NCBI RefSeq assembly: GCF_000003605.2
Contig: NW_003109084.1
Span: forward strand, 298,569 to 360,049
Source: Saccoglossus kowalevskii
Taxonomy: Eukaryota; Hemichordata; Enteropneusta; Harrimaniidae
Length of the DNA stretch: 61,481 nucleotides
Direction of reading: 5' to 3'
A program made the translations under genes and the position numbers. The notes below the pieces were generated by a model. It worked only from the letters and a program-made list of their open reading frames with translations, had not been told where the DNA came from and did not search any database. Shown piece after piece: positions 40,901 to 49,900 of this stretch; position 1 is the first letter of the stretch; each line of letters opens with the position of its first letter.

Positions 40901-43900
40901 CTCTATAAACTGAACAATTTCTTTGTCCCTTTGGTGTTTGACTCAGACAAGTTTCACTGCATATATACCTAACTGTTTACTACCACTGTAATTTTAAAAA
41001 CTATAATGTAAAAGCAAAATCAAAAATATTGAAATTTATCTTCATACAACACTGTGAGAAAATAATTTATCAAGAGAAAAATTGTTTTTAATTAAATTTT
41101 TTTTTAAAAGATATTTAAAACAAGCACACAGGGATTGGTGTAAGCCACCAGTAACTCGGGGGACTCGGGGGAGGAGGCAGAAGTTAGAGTAAATTTCATA
41201 AAATTCATGTGAGCTAGAATATCATTGACAGTCACTTAAGGAATAACTTTATATATTATTGTACTTTGTTGACATTTTGTTCTGTTTCTGGCTTGTTGGA
41301 CTAATACTTGAATGGACAACTTTGTCCATTTTCACACATGATGGACAGGCACTAGAAGTTGACATGGATTGGAATTTGTTTGATTAAAAATAAGTCTTGT
41401 TTGTTTGTAAATGCTTCCCTCCTGCCAGCTTGTGTGTGGTTACTATGGATACGTGATCCCTCAGTTGAAATGTGATGTCTTTGAAGTTTTGGGTGGCTTG
41501 TAATTAATGGTCTAGTGTTCACTGTCTTTTACTGTACACATGATTGTTAACACTTATCAACTTACCTCAGAGAGGAAATCATTGAAGGCAATGATACAGG
41601 TTGCTATGGATACAAGATTCTGTGGAATATCAAGATGAAATGTCATAAACCTCATAACTTTCATGAGAGACAAGTTTTCACGTTTTTGTTCAGAGTCACA
41701 TGGGGTCATAGGGTCACATTGCTTGCAGAAAGAAATTGTTGGTATATGTTTATCTGCAGATTTATAAATGCATTTTGATAATGTTTTTTTTTAAGGAATT
41801 TCAGGCTGAAGAGTATATGTAATCTTCTTTAAACATTCATTATGCTTGGTTAATATCATCGGGATGCTGGAAACTAAAACAAAAACAGGGTCTCCAAATA
41901 AATGTTTGAATAATATGAGTTGAAATGTCATGGAAAATTGCATCAATTTGCATCAATATTTGTATTTGATAAGTGAGTTTCCATTTCTTTTTAACATGAA
42001 TAGTCTGAAATTCTCTCCCATAATGCACTGCTCAGACGTGCAGTAACGTGCTCAGTAGTGCAACATTTTGAATTGCCTTAAAGGAATGATTTGTGTGTTC
42101 ACAGTTCCATTCCTCAAACCGGAAAATACTGTTGTGGGTATTGAGAGGTAGGAGAAGATTGTCCACTTGTCTTGGATTACAATCGCTTGACCTCACGAGT
42201 ATATTCATGAAAAATACCCCACATTGTTTCCATCCTTCATCATGTATATCTCATATAAGCGGCCGTGCGGGCGGCATCAGTTGTTAAAGTCTTGTTTTAA
42301 TCAAATCTGACAGCGGAAGACAAATTACTTTCCCCTGCAATAACAGTAGTTGGAATGTCTGGGGGCCTGGTAGGCATGACTCACTGAGTGATGCCTCCAC
42401 ACAGATGCATGCATGCATGGGGTGTTATGCTGTGTTTACTAGCACTAATTTGTCATGGCAGTAAATTCTTACTGAGGAAATTACACTAACGCTTGTTGAG
42501 ATTACTTTAACTGCTGTTTCTGATTTTTGTAACAAAATTGTTTACGTTGATGCTTCGTTAAAGGCACGTATTTGACCGAGTCACGAAATATTGTCTTTAT
42601 TGGTATGTGATGCGTCAACTCTCGATTATTCTTTCAATTTTCATTGAGTTTTATATACCATATTTTCTCTATTAGAAGTGCATTTCCAGTAGGAAGCACA
42701 TGTGTACTGAAAATTACGTTTGTTGTATACTTTGAAATATGTATATGTATTTTAACTGTAATTTTGATAAGCACAGAGGTTACTACCGGTAATAGAGCAA
42801 ATACAGTCCAGATTTTAACTGGAAAGTTACATGGGCCCTCAAGAAATTTTGTTTTAATACGGTAATGATGTGGATCCTGCTTTCTTCTAAGGTCTTCTTT
42901 GTTGCTTCATTTTCTTTGCTTTTGTCAAGAATTACACCTCGATTTAACACTTATGCATGATTTGAACTGAGGCACTAAAAAAACAAAATATGCACTGAAT
43001 ACGAAATGAAGTTTTGATGGAATTTTTTTTCAAATCTGTCACGACCACTAATTACACAGGTGCATCAATCGAGAACACGAATTGCTCCGAAAACGTGATG
43101 ATTGTCGCCTCGAAAAACACTACGTTTAGAACTGCATGTCATCTGCAAGTACTTCATAGTACATTCAAAAGTAATGAAAGTTAATTGTAAATGAAAGCAA
43201 ACACAGATTCAAGTATGTTTGGGGACTGTGAAATCCACATCTGGAAACAGTTGACCTCTGATCTGGTAGCTGCTAAGAGCACACTTCATGCCAACAAACT
43301 AAGAATTTGTATGGAATTCAAACTGATCTGAATAAATAATGCAGTTACCTTGAAAGTGTTGGTAAACTATTATTAGATACTTGATCATTGTGTTTTCCAG
43401 ATATCAGTTGTCTAATTTCCAGTCAGCCATAAATGTCTCAACATTTGAGTTTTGATGATGAAATCCAGAGAATTAATTATTCATCCTTTTGATCTTTCGC
43501 TTGGATTTCACACCAATTTATCTCGAAATTTAACATGCCTCAATAATCATTGGAGTCTAGGAGAGATGAGTTTTAGTTTAATTACATACATGTACTCTCT
43601 ACTTTGTGCTATGATTGACAGCAAGTTAATCGCATCTCAATCTCATCCCAGCAACCATGCTGCATTTAGGACATTTGTGCATAAATTCTCTCCCATGTTT
43701 ATCATGCATTTCCTGATTTAGGTACATTTGTACTGGTATATCATATGAATGGTAGTCCAGTTTCTTGCCCAGACATGTGTTCATGCAGGAAATGGAATTG
43801 AATCCCTAAGTTGCTGTTGCCATGGTGACTATGGCAGATTCTTGTCTCCCACTGTTTCATCAAGATAACACTATTGGGTTTCCTATTAGTTAACACTGTA

Positions 43901-46900
43901 AATATGTCAGTGTAAATTACAATCAGACATTGAGTAGCTTGGATGAACTCAGCTTATGACTTTTACGATGTCCATAAAAAAAATATTGTTTACCAACTTA
44001 GTCATTTTGTTGTCAATCACTTGATCTTTCATCCATATCTATCTTTTGCTATCACCTGGAAATGTCACCTGGAAAAAATGTACCAAACCACAGATTGGCA
44101 ATATTTTTAATGATTTTTTTGGGTACTTTTTCAATCATTTATTTTTTTTGGTACAAATGATTGTCAATAGTTAACAACTCATGTCCATGTTAAATGCTAC
44201 ATTGTATAATAATATACATGTAATTATGTTTGAGCCAAGCTGTAAATCTTGAGTTCAACATCGAATATACAATACCTTGAGCTGCATGAAAATTTGACAT
44301 ACTGACATGAGTACAGTTGACCATGGCACTCAAATTTCTCTTTAGGGGCCCACTTCACATTCATGTTGTGAATGGACCTTGCGTGAAGACCTATATGTGA
44401 CTGATTAGAGTTGTTTTCGAATTGACGAAGTTTGCCAAAAAAAACAAACAGTATTTCATTTAGGGTAAACGAGCTATTTTGTCGTTAATAATTTTCGTAG
44501 TTTTAAAAACAACAAATTATGATTTTTTTTCTATTTTTTGGGGGCCAGTCTGTCAAAAATATCCTACATTTCGTGTACAGTGGAGGGGGTGGTATGATCC
44601 CTCATGAAATACCTTCTGTTTTTTGGCATACTTTGTCAATTTGAGAACACCCCCAACAAATGATATCGACCAGTAATTGCTATCCTGGGAAGAGGTTGAC
44701 ATCTTATTTTTGATGTGTCCGATGAAAGCTGTATTATGTTGGAACAAAATCACAAAAGACACCGAGTGATATGGCTGCATATTTGTTTCCCATCACACTA
44801 TTTAATAAATATTAGTTACTAGGGCTCTGACTTATATCAAACATCAGTTTTATGAGGTTCTTTTTCTTTTCATCTGTATAACAATAGAAAGGTGTGAATA
44901 TAACTTCATGTTGTCAACATTTTCATAAGAATTGCCCTCTTCTCTAATCAATGACCGTATCTCTTTATTTTGAGCTGCTCTCGGTATTTCGGTTTATTTA
45001 CATTCTTGTTGCGTATTGACATTTTTCGGGCTCTGCTATCAACACTGCAATCAGGAAAGGATTTGATCTGTTAGGTAGTGTAGGTAGGGGTCACGACCTC
45101 AGAACCTTCCTTTGACATGCACACGTTCTTTATGAGTTACTTGCTGTTTCATTGGGGTGACTAATTTCCCTAGCTGACTTAAAAAACCTGACTGATGAAA
45201 GATTTGCTGTAGTTTAGTTGTCAAAATATTTACCTCTTTTTCTGTTGTTGGAATTCGATGTAATGCTCATTATGACAAATTTGTTAGTGTTAATGTGTGG
45301 GGGCTATATGATGAAAGTAGCGAAGACTAAACTGATTTGATGTTTTAATACTGCATCCCAGTAGTTGTAAAGAAGTATGGCGTCAACCTTTTGAGACACC
45401 TATGTTTTTAGAATATCCGAGAAAATCACTGAAGTGAAAATAACGTAACTTAGAGTCTTGTTGTTGCAATAACTGTATGCACTATACATAGCAGTCGTGT
45501 GGCTATGGTCAATATTAATCATATTTTAATGATCCAGTAAACAAAAAATCTAATTTTTTGTTCAGGCGTGCTTCTACATGCATAATTCAATGTTTGTAAT
45601 TGCACTTCAACTTGCTTATTATTTCTTTTGTTCACAAATGAAACCATAGTTTTATAGGTATATATTTCTTCAAACTTTTTTCATTTTCCCTATAAATCTC
45701 GCGACAGTCAACTTACTCACATTTGTCTCTGAAAATTACAGTGATTTACAGTACTTGCTTTGGCACTATATAAATAAACCAGGAAATTCACACACACAAA
45801 AAACAATAATGTTTTGTCGGTGAAGCGAACAAAGCAGTAAACTTGAAAATGAATGATATTGAAGGTCACAATTAATTAAAAAAACAAGAAATACCAGTAT
45901 ATTTTTTTTAACACTGCAGTGTAACAGTAATAAAAATGGCAATGTCATCCTGTCGGTGTCTTTTCATTTTTTTCATTTATATATTACATATATTAGCTAT
46001 GCCATTGTGTTCCATTCTGTGACTAGTTTGACCTTGATGTGTGGATTATATTAGGTCAGGTGGTTTCACAGTATTTGATTATTCCATCCCATCAAATAAG
46101 GACAGTGACCAGAAAGGTCAAGGTTCAGTTGTATTTACTTGAGAAAATCAGTAGTTATTTTAACATTCAACGAGTCAAAATGAAAAAAAAAAATGGTTTG
46201 GAGATTTAGAATAATATTTTTCTTAACCCAGAACACAAATAGGATGTCAGGCTGTCACAACATCTGATTATTAGCCAGGAAAGTTGAATGTTAGATTAAA
46301 TTACCCTGATCCATGGATCATCAATGCCAACACCAACACAAAACAAAACTCGTGCTGGTTAAAACGCTTTGTTCATAGTAATAATTAATGCAGTGATAAA
46401 TATGAATTTTAATATCTATTTTTTATACTTTTAATTACAGAGAGGTGTGTTGAAAATTGATGGATGTACAGATGAAAGTTTGCCACCAGATTACTGTTTC
46501 TCTAGCAGTCAGGGAGTCGGAGCTTATCCGTAAGTCAATCCACCATATCTGCCTAACTTTGCAACTGGGATGTTTTTTGCCTAACTGTGTAGTCTTGTCA
46601 GGTGTGGATGTTCTTCAAGGCGAACTGGGTATTGACATCATAGCCACAATAGTCTGTGTAATATCTGCCACATTGAATTGTTGCAACCACCGCCTACATG
46701 TATACTTTATTCTGACGTTTTTATTGCACAATAGAGGCTTTGTGATTGGAGTGGTATGGGGTACTATACAACATACTCGATTGTGTTCGTTTTATTTGTT
46801 GGGTAGAAGGGGGACATTCCTGTTGTTAGATGATTTTAAAGGCTGGGTACTATCTTGCTTTTCAAGTGTGTTTTTTTTATGATGAAAGCTTGATTAATTT

Positions 46901-49900
46901 TTTCACACTTTAACAAAATAGAAAGCATTCCAATCCTGCTGTGCTTTGGTCAAAGCATTACATTGTGCAATAGCTGTAATTTGACTGTTTTCTAAGAGTT
47001 GAATGTCTTTTAAGTCATGATTTTTATATTGCATTTCCTGTGTTTAGTTGCCAGTAATTACAAACATTTTCCAGCAACAGTTCTTGAAGCAAATTTGTTC
47101 TCTCATCTAAAACTGTTTTTAGTGCATTATTTCTACTGCAAGACATCCATTGGTAATTCTGATGTCACATTCAACGAAAAAATCAGTTTTAGTTTTATAA
47201 TGAAAATGGTTGTTTATTTCTGGAAACCATGCTGTAAACATGTGTATTTCACAATTTTACAGGATTATTATAACGTGATTGCTGCTCATGGACGTGATTA
47301 CCAACATATCATACATATTTATCTATTAACATGCGTTGTTTCTTGTAGGCATTTGGATCTTCAAGGAGTACCGCTGAATATTGGAGGTATAAAGACAATT
47401 GATTCTATCACAGAACGTCCAGGACAGGTGTCAACCTACGACTTTGTAGGATGTATGCGAGACGTTTACGTCGACGGTATATTCCTTGATTTGGCCGAGC
47501 CCCTTGACAGCAGTGACGTGAGCCATCAGTGTCCTCGTGAAGAGGATATGTGCGAAAGTAATCCATGTCAGAACGGCGGCACATGTATTGACGAATGGTG
47601 GAAGTATCGGTGCTCGTGCAAAGACGGATTCATGGGTCATCATTGTGAAGAAGGTTTGTAACAGGCTTTATGATTGGTTCCCTGGGTATAGTCCCAAGTT
47701 ATTATGTAGATATGCCTTTGTGCTATTATTTTTTAAAGAAATACAATGAACATGAATATTAATGGTAGAAGATCTGATCAGTAATTGAGAATATGTTTTA
47801 ACCTATTTTTTCTGCTTTCCCACAGAAATGTCATCATTTACATTTGGAGATGGTAGCTACATCAAATATACCATTAAAAACAGTTTCCGCCGGCAGAAAT
47901 TACTGGAAGGAGAGTTGAAACGTAAAAAGCGGAGCACAGACCCACAGACAGCATCTCTATCGTTCCGCACTCGCCATGAAGATGGACTACTCTTTTACAT
48001 GGTTGATACTGAAGTTGATCGATACACCATATTGGAGGTAAGATTTAAAAAACTCACAAATTTAGTAGAGGTATGAAGCCTGCTATATGTTTGGTCGTTC
48101 TCTTATTCTAACAACAGCTTTCTGAAGTCTACAAATTACTGTATTAGTTCTATTAGTAACGTATGTGCTTACATAAATGACAGTTGTGTTTACGGTTATA
48201 ACCAATCATATTTTAATGATCCAGTGTACAATACTTATAACTGTTAATGTGATACTATTGGAGTTGCTCTTCTAATAGAGGCAATACGGTATATAAAACA
48301 AATCATACTAATGAAAAAAATGTTGTTTTTTTTTTTTCAGGTTGTAAAGAACAAACTTCAGTACATATTTAGTTCTGGTAGTTTAGGCACGGGTTCAATC
48401 TCACTGGAGATTGGTGTTTCTGATGGAGAATGGCACAACGCAACGCTCACAAAGATTGGATTTGAAGTCACACTTACTCTAGATGGAATTGATAAAACAA
48501 CCACCTTTGATATTCCACCTCATGATTTTGTTAGTGTTGAAGTGCAGAATATTTTTCTTGGTGGTACGGAGGATCCTTTGAACCACGACGAAAGAAACAT
48601 ACTGGGTAAGCGTTAAATTTTTATGCATAATTTCGACATCTCTGACAATTACATGACATTGATGTATATGATCAGAGCCACTTAGTTTGTTTTGGTGGTA
48701 CAGAAAGGGAATCCTAAATGTTGTCTGAGTTCACCTATGATGCAAGTGCTTAATATATTCAGTACAGATTTTACGTCATGAATATTTATTGAATAATTTT
48801 TGTTTTTGTTTTTTTGTCAATTACTGTAAAATTGTAGGTTCATAATCTATTAAGTTTGGAATTTATATACACTATTGTATTCTGTCTGTTCAGTTGGTTC
48901 AGAAAGTTATGACAAAATTTTGTTTATGTTTGTAGAAAAACGTCAACTATATTATATAGAAAATAAAGAAATTATAGAAAATGTGTTTATAATTAAAACC
49001 TAAATATTGAACTTATTATTTATGTATCTTCATGCAGGTTTCGAAGGTTGTATCGACAGCTTTGTAATGAATGACAACCTGATACCTTTCATTGGCGAAT
49101 CGGAAATTGTGGTTGCGGAGCCCTCGGAAGGCAGTACCGATTCAGCTATTGGCTGCGAGGGAACCGATGTCTGCGCATCAAATCCATGTCCAGCGGAACA
49201 CTTCTGTCTTGATGAGTGGGAGAGCTACACATGCATTCCAGAAGGTGCTTGTAAATCAGATCCCTGTCTGAATAACGGGACGTGTATTCCGCAGGATGCC
49301 GGCTATCTCTGCATTTGTCCCAAGAATTACACCGGGCCACAATGTGACACCGCTCTTGTATGTGCTTTGGATCCTTGTGGAGAAGACCAAGAATGTATTG
49401 TGAATGAAAATGGTGCATATTTTTGTAAAAATATTGCTGAAGAAGGTAGTAGTCAACTGGAAATTATCATCGTTATTGTTATCATCATATTTGTCTTAAT
49501 ACTCGCTGTGATTGTGTTCGTCATCATTTATTGCCATTGTAGAAAGAAAAAGTCAAAGCAGAAGCAACCGCCTGTCGTTGTAAACGTAGATGGCATTGGC
49601 AATGATGCATTCACTACTGACAATGACCAAAAAAGCTCTCCAACAAACAGCGAGCTGGCAAGATTAGGGATAAGTGGAACACAACCAGATATACTGGCGC
49701 TTGAACAGAATAAAAATGTGCTTGTCAGTCAAGTAGACGAGGACACAACCATTATGGAGGATCAATCATCAATAATACCGACAAATGATGAGTTTTATGA
49801 CCTGGAGAATGCCAGTAGTATTGCGCCATCTGATATCGACGTCACACACCATTATAGGGATTATCATAGGGACGGGAATAGAAAATTACGCAACAATCAT

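Larger units (their letters stand above)
40007..46440 (+). other. Intron 7 of the Fat4-like gene (6.4 kb, phase 0)
   Basis: It splits LamG1 between the ATRERL and RGVLKIDG segments. It contains the 83-bp minisatellite and an inverted-repeat element at 42654. Open frames inside are short and match no domain. Confidence 0.85.

Noticed and set aside
40384-40966. CRISPR-like array in intron 7
   Set aside because: The whole 83-base unit repeats, with no unique spacers, in a eukaryotic intron; it is a minisatellite.
46457-46882. A 141-codon frame overlapping exon 8
   Set aside because: It is in a different frame from the LamG1 exon and runs into the intron; it is a shadow.
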